NCBI RefSeq assembly: GCF_000238375.3
Contig: NZ_AHBZ03000012.1
Coordinates: 434,001 to 498,000 of the forward strand
DNA length: 64,000 nt
Direction: 5' to 3'
Origin: Pseudoalteromonas citrea
GTDB taxonomy: Bacteria; Pseudomonadota; Gammaproteobacteria; Enterobacterales; Alteromonadaceae
In this document: positions 1-8,459 of the stretch, piece by piece
How the letters are laid out: each line of letters opens with the position of its first letter
How positions within the stretch are numbered: the first letter of the stretch is position 1
The notes under the pieces: model-generated
What the model saw: only the letters and a program-made list of their open reading frames with translations
Told to the model about the DNA's origin: nothing
Database searches by the model: none
Made by a program: the position numbers and the translations under genes

Positions 1-1456
1 CGGCTTTGGCTAAATACACCCACACTAAGTTAGCTTGCGCATTACTGCGCTCTGCAATAGTCAGTGCTTGGTTTAGGTAACGTGTACTTTCTGTAAGCTC
101 TAACTGCTCCGCTGCCACTTTTGCCAACTCAATCAACGCGGCTGTTTGCCCGTAGGTGCTATTAAACTCTTGATGATAGCTCAAAGCCAAGGTCAATAAC
201 CGTATGGCTTGTACATACTGACCTTGCAACCTTTTTATTTTCCCCAGTTCCTCGTAAGAATACGCAATAAATAACTTATCCTGTTGCTGTTCAGCCAGCT
301 GTTTAGCAAGGGCTATATGCTCAGAAGCCTGATGTAATTCACGCTCTCTATCATTGGTGTGTGGCCAGTTAATTTTTAAATAGCCAATCATGAGATGCGC
401 TCTGATCAACTCGCGGTTTTGCTGCTTACCCGCAAGCTCTATATTTTTTTCAAGTAATACAATTGCCTCATCCTGACGATCCATATTGGCATAACTGGCA
501 GCAAGGTAACGCCGTGCCGCTAATAACTCATGATTACTTTGTAAGGCACTTGCAAAAAGTGGGGTTGCTTGTTCAAATTTATTTTTCAAATACAGCTCAA
601 CACCGCGTGCAAAGGCTTCATTACTGAACACATTCTCATGAAACTGGAAGTTAGTTGGTTGATAAGAACCAAATCGATTTGCCACTATTTCGACCAGTTC
701 ATCAAAAGCAAAGTTAACTGTTTCAGCATTAATAACTCCCCGTTCAACACTATGTCCCGCATGAATAAAGTAATGGAGTTGATAGTCGAGTGGGAACCCC
801 GTTAAACGAGTTTTAACCAATAAATCAGCTTCTAATTTCGCTATTAATGGGTAGATATTACTCTGTGAAAAAGCATACCGCTTATCAATATCTAACCTTT
901 CCAAAGCATAGAGCACATGTCCACTGCCAATCACATCCAGTTCACTGGTCTGTGCGAGCCTTTGGTTTAAATATTCGAGCCCCTGCACCGATACCCAGTT
1001 ATGTTCTTTATCTTGCATCGCATTGTCTACTGGCAAAAATGCGATAGTCAATTTTTGGGGATTGAATATATGGGTAACGATGAGGCCTAAGAAGGCAATA
1101 ATGGTAATAACACCAAGCTGGAAAAGTGGCTTTTTATAAACAGCTCTAGAAGTTGAATCGCTATACAAGGTGAGCTCTGCCACCCATTGATAGCCATTGC
1201 GTGGAAACGTCTTTATGACATCACTGCCAAATATATCCCGGAGCTCTTTAACTGACTGTGCTAATACCTGCTCCTGTACAATCACATCATGCCAAATATC
1301 TTCAAGCAGCTCTTGCTTGGTCACGATACGATCCCGTAAGCAAATCAGCTTAACTAATACTTGCAACGTTTTACTACGAATGACAATACGCTCAGAACTG
1401 GTTAAAACCACTCCTGTTTTTAAATCAACGGATAAGCCATTAATACGGTGTCGCAT
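1..1456 (-). CDS. CadC/ToxR-like winged-helix membrane regulator with TPR-like tail (partial)
   Basis: The reading frame runs open from an ATG at 1456 to the window edge, so the C-terminus is missing. About 485 codons are visible. Residues 1-95 form a winged-helix DNA-binding domain of the OmpR/ToxR type (KTLQVLVKLI, then TKQELLEDIW, then PRNGYQWVAEL, the usual wing motif). One membrane helix follows at about 111-131. The rest is periplasmic, and from about residue 260 it has helix pairs rich in A, L and E that look like TPR repeats (for example EQATPLFASALQSN). This matches the CadC-like one-component regulators in which a cytoplasmic DNA-binding head is linked through the membrane to a sensing domain. 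The signal and targets cannot be read from sequence. No strong ribosome site precedes the ATG, so the start is only probable. Confidence 0.8.
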   Translation of the reverse strand, partial: MRHRINGLSVDLKTGVVLTSSERIVIRSKTLQVLVKLICLRDRIVTKQELLEDIWHDVIVQEQVLAQSVKELRDIFGSDVIKTFPRNGYQWVAELTLYSDSTSRAVYKKPLFQLGVITIIAFLGLIVTHIFNPQKLTIAFLPVDNAMQDKEHNWVSVQGLEYLNQRLAQTSELDVIGSGHVLYALERLDIDKRYAFSQSNIYPLIAKLEADLLVKTRLTGFPLDYQLHYFIHAGHSVERGVINAETVNFAFDELVEIVANRFGSYQPTNFQFHENVFSNEAFARGVELYLKNKFEQATPLFASALQSNHELLAARRYLAASYANMDRQDEAIVLLEKNIELAGKQQNRELIRAHLMIGYLKINWPHTNDRERELHQASEHIALAKQLAEQQQDKLFIAYSYEELGKIKRLQGQYVQAIRLLTLALSYHQEFNSTYGQTAALIELAKVAAEQLELTESTRYLNQALTIAERSNAQANLVWVYLAKA

Positions 1457-1552
1457 GCAAAAATATTCAAGAATTATAATAAGATGAGTATTACAAAAAA
1501 GGGAGGAAACAGGAACTAATTTTACACGTTCACTATAAACTAACAGCATCAG

Positions 1553-1583
1553 CCAAATAGAGTGTGCGGTACACTCTATTTGG
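1553..1583 (-). terminator. 13-bp perfect hairpin after ydbL
   Basis: CCAAATAGAGTGT and its exact complement flank a 5-base loop, just downstream of the ydbL stop. There is no good U-tract on the minus strand, and the plus side is followed by TATATAAAATAAAA. It probably ends the ydbH-ynbE-ydbL transcript or protects its 3' end. Confidence 0.6.
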
Positions 1584-1602
1584 TATATAAAATAAAATCG
1601 GC

Positions 1603-1923
1603 TTATTTCTTAACCCACTTCCCTTTTACCTTGATGAAATGTCCTGACGCTGTTTTTTCTACCGCCTTTTTCCCAGCAAGCGTTTCAACTTGCGATAAGC
1701 TTAGGTTATTTTTTTTTGCTAATTGCTGATACTTACTTTTCCTTTTCGCATTCACAGACTTAATCAAAGCGTGTGCCTGTGCATTCTGGCTAACCAAAGC
1801 CAAGTACCCGCTCGATGTTTCACCAATAAGGCCCTGAGATTTTGCACTATTTAAAGTCAGCGCAAACGCGGAAAAGGTCATTCCTAACGCAATCAATGCA
1901 AATACAAAACTATTAGTTTTCAT
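1603..1923 (-). CDS. ydbL: YdbL family periplasmic protein (DUF1318)
   Basis: This is a 106-residue protein with a cleavable signal peptide (hydrophobic stretch FVFALIALGMTFSAFA) and the DUF1318 pattern of YdbL: AKSQGLIGETSSGYLALV, then lysine-rich helices ending in HFIKVKGKWVKK. The start has a strong ribosome site, AAAGGAG, seven bases before the ATG. It is the last gene of ydbH-ynbE-ydbL, with only 11 bases after ynbE. In E. coli this operon supports movement of phospholipid between inner and outer membrane, and YdbL is thought to act as a periplasmic helper of YdbH. Family assignment is firm from sequence plus gene order. The helper role is from the literature. Confidence 0.88.
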   Translation of the reverse strand: MKTNSFVFALIALGMTFSAFALTLNSAKSQGLIGETSSGYLALVSQNAQAHALIKSVNAKRKSKYQQLAKKNNLSLSQVETLAGKKAVEKTASGHFIKVKGKWVKK

Positions 1924-1934
1924 TATGATCTCCT

Positions 1935-2114
1935 TTAAAATAATTCGCTGTCATCGCTAAATAAGTCATCTAACTCTTTATCAACTTTCACACGTATTTC
2001 ATGATCCACTTTCACATTCAAGTTGATTGTAATTGGCTCTTTCGTTTCAACCTGTACTTTATGCGTGCAGGCCGATAACATCAGCACACTCATCAACGCT
2101 ATCATCCATTTCAT
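1935..2114 (-). CDS. ynbE: YnbE-like small outer-membrane lipoprotein
   Basis: This 59-codon gene is easily missed because of its length. It encodes a lipoprotein signal peptide with lipobox LSAC (Cys16), then THKVQVETKEPITINLNV, the conserved YnbE strand, and an acidic C-terminus (DDLFSDDSELF). It sits 5 bases after ydbH and 11 bases before ydbL, the fixed order of this operon. In E. coli YnbE is an outer-membrane lipoprotein that partners YdbH to complete a lipid bridge across the periplasm. The short beta-strand with alternating residues (ITINLNVKVDHEIRVKV) fits the idea that it extends the YdbH groove by strand addition. Confidence 0.88.
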   Translation of the reverse strand: MKWMIALMSVLMLSACTHKVQVETKEPITINLNVKVDHEIRVKVDKELDDLFSDDSELF

Positions 2115-2119
2115 CTAAT

Positions 2120-4669
2120 TTACTCCGATTTAGTTAGTGCTTGTTCTACTCGTTGTGTTATCTCATCACTTAATCGCAATGCCCGAAACAAGGTAAATAT
2201 ATTTTCAGAATGGGTATAATTAAAATTAACAGGCTGCGCTTGCGCTTCATTTTCACCGGTTATTTTAACCCCCAAAGTAAGCCACCCATCTGGGGTCAAA
2301 TTGACATCACTCATTAACTTATTAACCGTTAAATTATCAAGTAGCCCAATCACGGTTTCCAAGCTAGGTTGCTGTGCTTTTAATGCGTCGACAGACGCAT
2401 TATTCTGAACTAACAATTGACCAATATCAACATTGTATAATTGGCCATTTTGAATACTGACAGCACCATTATTTAACGATATTGGAAGCTTTCCCGATAT
2501 CTTACCTGACAAATCAATACCCGCATCCCGGCCGGCTTCTGCCAACATACCTAAATCTAAATTAGACAAAGACACATCCAAATCTTGCTGCTCTGAAAAC
2601 AATGCAAATTGTGGTAAATACACCTGACCATTAAATACATTCGCTTTGATATTACTCAGTATTGCTTGCTGCGCATTAAGCATATAATCAGCGCTGAGGT
2701 TAGACAAAACAGCTCCTGAACGAACTTGCTCTATCGTTAGTTTAGATTTTGCTATGTTAATCACACCTGAATTGATCTCACCTGAAAGTGTTGTGTTAAT
2801 GTTTTCACCATAATGACTATCATACAACACAGAAGCACCTTTCAGCTTAGCGCTAAAGCTCGCGTCTTGCGCCTGCAGATCACCACTGGCTTTCGCATTC
2901 ATTATGCCCGCAGAGAGCTGTAGCTTAGGCAAAATGTTCTCGACTATAGGTTGTAAGCCCATGATCGGTTGATCTGCAATGGTTATCGTAAATGGATGAC
3001 CCTGTGATAATAATTGGTGCTCTAATAATACCGATAAATCAGCATATTCAACTATATGCTCTAACGACAAAGTACGGTTAAAGTGACCATGGGTATGTAT
3101 ATTGATATCGTCCGCTTTAACACCTGCAAGCCAAAAAGACCCCATGTTGGTTTCAGCATTTACTTCAATAGAAAGATCACCGCTTTTGGCCTCATTAATA
3201 TCAAATTCTGAATGCATGACTAACTGCTGTTTGATCACCCTTACTTGGCCAGCCGGTACATCTAATTTCGCAATTGATGACCGCACAATTACATCAAGTT
3301 GCTGCAATGAATCAATCGTTAGCTCTGTTTCAATAGCCAAATCTTCGAGCTGTTTATCGTCAGCACTGATCACATCACTATTTAAGGCAAGGTTAGCCTT
3401 AAGCTGATATATACCGGAGTATGAACCTGCCACATCAAACGCCACATTTACAGTATCAAGTTGAACGTCAGTGTGATTAATCATGTTACTAAGTGCTTCA
3501 CCATTGCCTGAAATATTGACGCTGTCAAAAGCCAGATCACCTGCGACCAGCAATTGAGCATTCAGTGTATTGCCAGCAAACTTCGTACTACTTAGTGCGA
3601 TTTGCGCAGCTTGGAATCTAATCTGATGTTCAGATGTAAACTGTCCTCCTTGCACTTTTACCGTTACATCATTGGTTAACTGGCCAAATAAATCGGATGT
3701 ATGATGCCAGCGACCACCAAAACGCACTTGCATGTTTGCCAATTGCACATCAAGATCACGAATAGTTACCTCATCTGAGTCAGCGTTAGTTGCTATCATT
3801 TTTGGCACATTAATTGTGGACGGTGTGACCAATAGTTTATTTGGCAACTTTATCGTGTATGGCTTACCAAAAGTACTTTGTACATAGTCCATATACGAGT
3901 CTGGAACGATACTTTTGCACCCATCAAGTATTATCTCCGAGCGCACTTTACTCAAGTCAATTAAAGCTTGAGGCACTTGCAAATCAATATCCGCAGAAAA
4001 TTTACCAGCGACTTTACTATTTATTCTACATTGAGGCTTAACAAACGTACTGTTCGCTGTTACATCTGCGTTAACTTGTGTTGTTAAACCATTATAAGTA
4101 AGCAGTAACTTACCTTCCAACCCTTTAAAGTATGGAGCGGAATATCGCTGAAGCAGTGGGCTTTTAAACTCAATTGAGCTGGAAACAGTCTGATTTGTTA
4201 ATGTGACTTGCGCTTGAATATCACCTGCCACCATAAATTCATTCAAGTCTTTTTCATGTAAACTCAGCAACACTGGTTTGGGTAACCTATCGCTTGTTAC
4301 AGTGATTCTCTCAATATGGACGATTGGTCTATTGTCCATTAAGGGAATTTTCAACGGGTGAGCTTGAAATTCACTCTGTGGGTTATCGGAGTATCGATGC
4401 TTAATATCTAACTGCGCTACGCTGACATGGCTAAACGACGCTATTGCGTCATTCACGGTAACTGAAAGTTCATCGCTTTCAATACACAGCTGTGTAATTT
4501 CAATTTTATTAAGTGCTTTAAACGACCAAGATAAGCAACTCATAGAAAAAGCTGGTGGCAATACAAAGTGATTGACGGCTGTGCGCACTAAAACATTTTT
4601 GTATCCATACACATATGCAAGCATGAGTAAAATCAACCCTACCCAAACATGCCTGTGCTTTATTCTCAT
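2120..4669 (-). CDS. ydbH: YdbH, AsmA-like intermembrane phospholipid transport protein
   Basis: This large protein has one N-terminal membrane helix (VWVGLILLMLAYVYGY) and then about 800 periplasmic residues made almost wholly of short beta-strands, as in the bridge-like AsmA/YdbH/TamB/YhdP group. These proteins form a long hydrophobic groove that carries phospholipids to the outer membrane. The C-terminus (DLGMLAEAGRDAGIDLSGKI, then VNFNYTHSENIFTLFRALRLSD) is typical of YdbH. I place the start at the ATG at 4669. A TTG at 4690 could add seven residues but would precede an already complete signal anchor. It is the first gene of the three-gene operon with ynbE and ydbL. At about 849 residues it is close to the usual length. 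Confidence 0.9.
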   Translation of the reverse strand: MRIKHRHVWVGLILLMLAYVYGYKNVLVRTAVNHFVLPPAFSMSCLSWSFKALNKIEITQLCIESDELSVTVNDAIASFSHVSVAQLDIKHRYSDNPQSEFQAHPLKIPLMDNRPIVHIERITVTSDRLPKPVLLSLHEKDLNEFMVAGDIQAQVTLTNQTVSSSIEFKSPLLQRYSAPYFKGLEGKLLLTYNGLTTQVNADVTANSTFVKPQCRINSKVAGKFSADIDLQVPQALIDLSKVRSEIILDGCKSIVPDSYMDYVQSTFGKPYTIKLPNKLLVTPSTINVPKMIATNADSDEVTIRDLDVQLANMQVRFGGRWHHTSDLFGQLTNDVTVKVQGGQFTSEHQIRFQAAQIALSSTKFAGNTLNAQLLVAGDLAFDSVNISGNGEALSNMINHTDVQLDTVNVAFDVAGSYSGIYQLKANLALNSDVISADDKQLEDLAIETELTIDSLQQLDVIVRSSIAKLDVPAGQVRVIKQQLVMHSEFDINEAKSGDLSIEVNAETNMGSFWLAGVKADDINIHTHGHFNRTLSLEHIVEYADLSVLLEHQLLSQGHPFTITIADQPIMGLQPIVENILPKLQLSAGIMNAKASGDLQAQDASFSAKLKGASVLYDSHYGENINTTLSGEINSGVINIAKSKLTIEQVRSGAVLSNLSADYMLNAQQAILSNIKANVFNGQVYLPQFALFSEQQDLDVSLSNLDLGMLAEAGRDAGIDLSGKISGKLPISLNNGAVSIQNGQLYNVDIGQLLVQNNASVDALKAQQPSLETVIGLLDNLTVNKLMSDVNLTPDGWLTLGVKITGENEAQAQPVNFNYTHSENIFTLFRALRLSDEITQRVEQALTKSE

Positions 4670-4882
4670 ATCCAAATTATCTGGACCCAATACTTAGCTC
4701 AATTGAATCTATATCTTACGATAATTTAATAGCGAAGTATTTCGCGATTGTGTAATAAGTTGTAGTAGAGGCATAAAACTGCATAAAAGGCCTAACAGAC
4801 CTCATACACAATTAAGTGCTATTAATGGGCTTTATGAGCACAGCTAATTCACTATTCCCGCGATGAGTTGGTGTCATATATT

Positions 4883-4913
4883 AAAAAAATGCCAGTGTAA
4901 AGATCACACTGGC
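4883..4913 (-). terminator. Rho-independent terminator of ibpA
   Basis: GCCAGTGT and ACACTGGC form an 8-bp stem with a 7-base loop. On the minus strand the stem is followed by ATTTTTTTAA. It lies about 60 bases after the ibpA stop. Confidence 0.85.
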
Positions 4914-4974
4914 TAACATTACTTAAGGTACAAGCTTGGGAGAAATATGTACTAATAAAACGTTATTGAAAAGT

Positions 4975-5421
4975 TTACTTGTCTTCGAGTAGTTTCCCTT
5001 TGCCAATGGCAATTTTTTGCGGCTTTAACGCCTCTGGGATCTCTCTTTCTAAATCAATAACCAATAAACCATTATCTAATTGTGCTGAGATCACTTTAAC
5101 ATGATCACCTAACTGAAACTTGCGCTCAAAGTTACGCTCAGCAATGCCTTGATGAATAAATCTTCTTTCTGATTGCCCGGCCTTATCAACTTTAACGCCC
5201 GACACTTTCAGTGTATTGTTTTCTGACTCAATGCTTAGCTCTTGCTCTGCAAAACCAGCAACAGCCATGGTAATTTGGTATTTATCTTGATCCAATGCCT
5301 CTATATTATAAGGCGGAAAACTCGGCTGCTTATCGGTACGCGCCGCGGCATCCATCAAAGATGCTAAATGATCAAAACCGATGAATGAACGATAAAGTGG
5401 TGATAAATCTACTGTACGCAT
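4975..5421 (-). CDS. ibpA: Small heat-shock protein IbpA (Hsp20)
   Basis: This 148-residue small heat-shock protein starts MRTVDLSPLYRSFIGFDHL, the hallmark N-terminus of IbpA/IbpB. It has the alpha-crystallin core (YQITMAVAGFAEQELSIESE through GIAERNFERKFQLGDHVKV, with DNGLLVIDLER). It binds unfolding proteins in the cytoplasm and keeps them ready for ClpB/DnaK. The start at 5421 is chosen because AGAGGA lies at ribosome-site distance and because homology begins there; an upstream frame extension from 5484 lies in the leader. A sigma-32-type promoter is visible upstream, and the leader may fold over the ribosome site (see findings). The gene is monocistronic with its own terminator. Confidence 0.95.
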   Translation of the reverse strand: MRTVDLSPLYRSFIGFDHLASLMDAAARTDKQPSFPPYNIEALDQDKYQITMAVAGFAEQELSIESENNTLKVSGVKVDKAGQSERRFIHQGIAERNFERKFQLGDHVKVISAQLDNGLLVIDLEREIPEALKPQKIAIGKGKLLEDK

Positions 5422-5546
5422 AATGCTATCCTCTAAATTAAGCGATAAATGGTGTTTTTCTTCATAAAGAACCAAAAACAACAAAATAAAAACATAAAAA
5501 TCATTAAGTTAAATAAGAGCCCTACTTGAGCCGCCCTCATAATTCT

Positions 5547-5574
5547 ATCTATGGTCGCTTACCATTTTTTCAAG
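5547..5574 (-). promoter_or_regulatory. Sigma-32 (RpoH) type promoter of ibpA
   Basis: On the minus strand CTTGAAA (5568-5574) is followed after 13 bases by CCATAGAT (5547-5554). The first block equals the sigma-32 -35 consensus; the second partly matches the -10 consensus CCCCATNT. It lies about 125 bases upstream of ibpA, a classic heat-shock gene. Confidence 0.7.
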
Positions 5575-5594
5575 CAAAAAGTGTAAAAACATTT

Positions 5595-6779
5595 TTAAAG
5601 TTCTGTATTAGCCACAAAAAAGTCTTGTAAAACATTACTATATATTTCTTCGATTTTCTCTAGATCAGCTACTGATACGTGCTCATTAACCTGATGAATA
5701 GAATAGTTTCGCACACCACACTCAACGACTTGAGTGTTACCACACGAAAAGAATCGGCCATCGGAGGTCCCTCCTGACGTGCTTAATGCGGGGTATTGAG
5801 ATGTTGCATTGGCAACCGCCCCTTTTACTAATGATAAAAAGCACTGTGTTGCTTTTTCACCAGTATAATAAGGCTCACAAGGCCGCTCCCAAGCGATATC
5901 AATATACTTTCCCCACTTACTCAAAAACGACTGCACTAAATCTTGTACTTGGCATGAGTTATATGCATGGCTATAACGCACATTAAAAGTAATTTCGCAG
6001 TCACTTGGCACCAAATTATCAACAATGTTGGGCACAGAGATCCCCGTTACTTGCAAATGTGTTTTTGACCCAGCTTCGTCTTTCCACCAAGTCATATTGG
6101 CCAATGCAGCGACTATTTCACCCGCTAAATGTGCTGCATTTGTGGTGTTTTCAGGGTAAGCAACATGCCCTGCTTTGCCACGCACTGAAATGCGAGCAGA
6201 TAGTGCCCCACGTCGCCCATTCTTTATGGTATCCCCGACTGATACATCTGAAGTTGGCTCGCCAACCAAGCAGCCATCTAATCGAATATTCTGCTCGCTT
6301 AAGTACGCCGCGATACGTTTAGAACCATGCTCCGCTTCGCCTTCTTCATCAGATGTGATCAGCCAATAAAAGGTGCCTGTGGCTTTTTTTTCTTGTTGGC
6401 ACAAGCTTTTTGTCGCACTGAGCATCGCAGCAATGCCCCCTTTCATATCAGCAGCACCACGGCCATAAACACAGCCATCAATGATATCCGCACTGAACGG
6501 GTCAACAATCCATCCTTTCGGATCCGCAGGAACCACATCGACATGACCTGCAAAAGCCATCGTTGGCCCAGGGCCAAAACGGTACTTTGCAATAACATTT
6601 TTCACCCCACATTGTTCGGGTAAAAAGTGAATATCAAAACCTAGCTGTGCTAATTCATTGGCTATCGCGTCTAATAGACCGGCATCTGACGGGGTGATTG
6701 AAGGAGCTTGAATCAATGATTGTAATGTTTCTACAACACACCGTTCTTTTGAACTTTGTAGCGCATTTTGCTGAGCCAT
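5595..6779 (-). CDS. dapE: Succinyl-diaminopimelate desuccinylase DapE
   Basis: This is a 394-residue M20-family metallohydrolase. It removes succinate from N-succinyl-LL-2,6-diaminopimelate in the lysine and meso-diaminopimelate pathway in the cytoplasm. Metal and catalytic residues are visible in order: H79 and D81 in AGHVDVVP, D111 in GRGAADMKGG, the catalytic E145-E146 pair in SDEEGEAEHGSK, E174 in VGEPTSDVSVGD, and the last metal His in NEHVSVADL. NGRRGALSARISVRGKAGHV and STSGGTSDGRFFS are DapE signatures that separate it from ArgE and peptidase T. It is about 20 residues longer than E. coli DapE at the N-terminus. The neighbours are functionally unrelated. A related M20 deacylase remains a minor alternative. 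Confidence 0.88.
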   Translation of the reverse strand: MAQQNALQSSKERCVVETLQSLIQAPSITPSDAGLLDAIANELAQLGFDIHFLPEQCGVKNVIAKYRFGPGPTMAFAGHVDVVPADPKGWIVDPFSADIIDGCVYGRGAADMKGGIAAMLSATKSLCQQEKKATGTFYWLITSDEEGEAEHGSKRIAAYLSEQNIRLDGCLVGEPTSDVSVGDTIKNGRRGALSARISVRGKAGHVAYPENTTNAAHLAGEIVAALANMTWWKDEAGSKTHLQVTGISVPNIVDNLVPSDCEITFNVRYSHAYNSCQVQDLVQSFLSKWGKYIDIAWERPCEPYYTGEKATQCFLSLVKGAVANATSQYPALSTSGGTSDGRFFSCGNTQVVECGVRNYSIHQVNEHVSVADLEKIEEIYSNVLQDFFVANTEL

Positions 6780-6950
6780 AGTTGTTAATCGCCGAAGACT
6801 AAATACAGGCCCTATTACAACCTTGATTTATTGCAATTTCATGGCCTTTTTACGGCACAACTATGACAAATACATATGAAGAATAAACACCAGAGCCTGC
6901 TTTGAGTGGCATCCACCTAGTGCACATCACTCGGTAATACCTTCAAAAAC

Positions 6951-6964
6951 TTAATCTAAATCAA
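6951..6964 (+). promoter_or_regulatory. FNR/Anr-like box upstream of ompW
   Basis: TTAAT-CTAA-ATCAA matches the FNR consensus TTGATNNNNATCAA at nine of ten conserved bases. ompW is regulated by oxygen through FNR in E. coli, so the site is plausible. It lies about 120 bases before the start codon. Confidence 0.5.
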
Positions 6965-6989
6965 ACTTTCAAAATTTTCTGAAAGTTTG
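6962..6989. repeat. 10-bp inverted repeat upstream of ompW
   Basis: CAAACTTTCA and TGAAAGTTTG are exact complements separated by 8 bases. The repeat overlaps the FNR-like box by three bases. It may be a second operator. No U-tract follows, so it is not a terminator. Confidence 0.55.
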
Positions 6990-7086
6990 CGTTCTAAAAA
7001 TTGATCTAGAACAGTTTTATAAAATAATTCAGCCCTATGATAAGCCCAATAAAGCAAATTACCTTGCAGACGTTCAGGAGATGAAG

Positions 7087-7737
7087 ATGAAAAAACTTAG
7101 CGCAGTATTACTATCAACGCTGTTAGTTGCAGCCCCATTTGCCCAAGCAAAGCTCAGCGTGAACGTAGGTGCTATAAATGTAAACCCAACCAGCACGGCC
7201 TCTGCCATAGACCAAAAGACAAGCCTTGGTTTGGTTGCCGACTCAGATACTCAACTCGGTATCACGTTTGACTATCAATACTCTGACAACATCGTATTTG
7301 AATTAATCGCAGCAACCCCATTTTCACATACCGTAGATGGTGCTGGTGGGCTTCAAGGCGCTGAAATAGCGAAAGTTAAGCATTTACCACCGACACTATT
7401 AGCACAGTATCACTTCCTCGATGCTGGTGCTAAATTTAGACCTTTCGTTGGTATAGGTTTGAATTATACCGTGTTTTTCGATGAAGAGCCTACCGCAGCA
7501 CTTAAAGCAACCTTAGGAACAGACGATGTAAAAGTTGATCTCGACAACTCTTTTGGCTTAGCAGTGCAAGCGGGGTTTAACTACCAATTAAACGATAAGT
7601 GGGGCCTTCACGCCATGCTATCTAAAATGGATATCGACACCGATGCCACCGTTTATGCCAACGGTCAAAAGGCTCTAACATCCGATGTTGAAATCGACCC
7701 GGTGGTAGCTATGTTCGGTGTGAAATACGTTTTCTAA
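7087..7737 (+). CDS. ompW: Outer-membrane protein OmpW
   Basis: This is an eight-stranded outer-membrane beta-barrel of the OmpW family. It has a signal peptide (MKKLSAVLLSTLLVAAPFAQA), the conserved early LGLVADSDTQLGITFDYQYSDNIVFEL region, then PPTLLAQYHFLDAGAKFRPFVGIGLNYT and a C-terminal aromatic strand ending in YVF, the signal used for barrel assembly. OmpW forms a narrow hydrophobic channel for small non-polar compounds. Of two in-frame ATGs (7081, 7087), the second is preferred because AGGAG ends at 7080, touching the first ATG but six bases before the second. It is about 216 residues, the usual length. An FNR-like box precedes it and a terminator follows. Confidence 0.93.
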   Translation: MKKLSAVLLSTLLVAAPFAQAKLSVNVGAINVNPTSTASAIDQKTSLGLVADSDTQLGITFDYQYSDNIVFELIAATPFSHTVDGAGGLQGAEIAKVKHLPPTLLAQYHFLDAGAKFRPFVGIGLNYTVFFDEEPTAALKATLGTDDVKVDLDNSFGLAVQAGFNYQLNDKWGLHAMLSKMDIDTDATVYANGQKALTSDVEIDPVVAMFGVKYVF

Positions 7738-7769
7738 TCTAGATTTTTTACAGTACTTTTCTCAATCGC

Positions 7770-7797
7770 AAGGTCACTTATGTGGCCTTTTATTTTG
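7770..7797 (+). terminator. Terminator of ompW
   Basis: AAGGTCAC and GTGGCCTT form an 8-bp stem with one G-T pair and a 4-base loop, followed by TTATTTT. It overlaps the 3' end of the convergent gene. Confidence 0.8.
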
Positions 7798-8326
7798 CTA
7801 AATTCTTATTTTTCTTTTCTTCTAACATCGCTTTCCAATGCACAATCTCTGCCGGCATAGTCGGGGTGTCACCTTCATAGCCTGCCACTTCTAACATTTC
7901 TTCAATCGATATAATGCCTTTCTTATGACGAAATACACCGCGAACAAACGCAATGGCATGCAAACCCCTATCTGAATGAAACTTCTGTTCGATATAAAAA
8001 TATTTATGATCCCAACCAACTAACTGAGTCGTTACAGTAAATTTTTGGAAAGGCTTAATGTCACGTATGTAGGTGATCGCAGTTGCATTCACAATCGGAA
8101 ACCAACGACGCTTCATGACTTCACTAAACAAGCCCATTTTCTCAGTCATCCATGTGCGCGCTAAGTCCATAAACGCGAGGTATCTCGAGTTGGTGAGGTG
8201 TAAATTAATATCACAATCACTCGGCATCACCTTAAAATCTATATCTACCGGCTTGAGCACAGACTGAGTGTGGTTGTTTTTTCTAATACGCCAAAGGAGT
8301 AACAACAAACGAAAGTAGAGGTTCAT
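7790..8326 (-). CDS. Hot-dog thioesterase family protein (4HBT/THEM6-like)
   Basis: This 178-residue protein has an N-terminal hydrophobic segment (FRLLLLLWRI) and then a single hot-dog fold of the acyl-CoA thioesterase/FcbC type: DIDFKVMPSDCDINLHLTNSRYLAFMDLARTW. In this family the Asp near the start and the Asn-Ser-Arg-Tyr turn frame the catalytic site. The MPSDCDIN-HLTNSRY pattern is the one seen in THEM6-like proteins, which are poorly characterised. It probably hydrolyses an acyl thioester at the membrane; the substrate is unknown. The gene stands alone and converges on ompW, overlapping its terminator. GGTAAG lies at ribosome-site distance. Confidence 0.75.
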   Translation of the reverse strand: MNLYFRLLLLLWRIRKNNHTQSVLKPVDIDFKVMPSDCDINLHLTNSRYLAFMDLARTWMTEKMGLFSEVMKRRWFPIVNATAITYIRDIKPFQKFTVTTQLVGWDHKYFYIEQKFHSDRGLHAIAFVRGVFRHKKGIISIEEMLEVAGYEGDTPTMPAEIVHWKAMLEEKKNKNLAK

Positions 8327-8459
8327 AAAGTGGTCTTACCAATAAAAAGTAGGGGCAATTCTAGCATAGACTGTTGCACTAACAAGTATTACTTGATCCC
8401 TATAAGACACTCTACTAACCTTAATTAGATAATCTAACAATCTGATCATAGGGAAAAAC

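Larger units (their letters stand above)
6780..7086. other. Divergent intergenic region dapE/ompW
   Basis: No gene is seen in this 307-base AT-rich gap. It must hold the dapE promoter on the minus strand and the ompW promoter on the plus strand. It contains an FNR-like box (6951-6964), an overlapping 10-bp inverted repeat (6962-6989) and an AT-rich stretch TATAAAATAA near 7018-7027 that could be a -10 region. Confidence 0.6.

Noticed and set aside
569-1487. Three plus-strand open frames near the window start
   Set aside because: They lie opposite the CadC-like regulator, whose frame is continuous with clear winged-helix motifs.
3102-3407. Open frame opposite ydbH
   Set aside because: It is antisense to a well-supported gene, has no ribosome site and shows no recognisable protein features.
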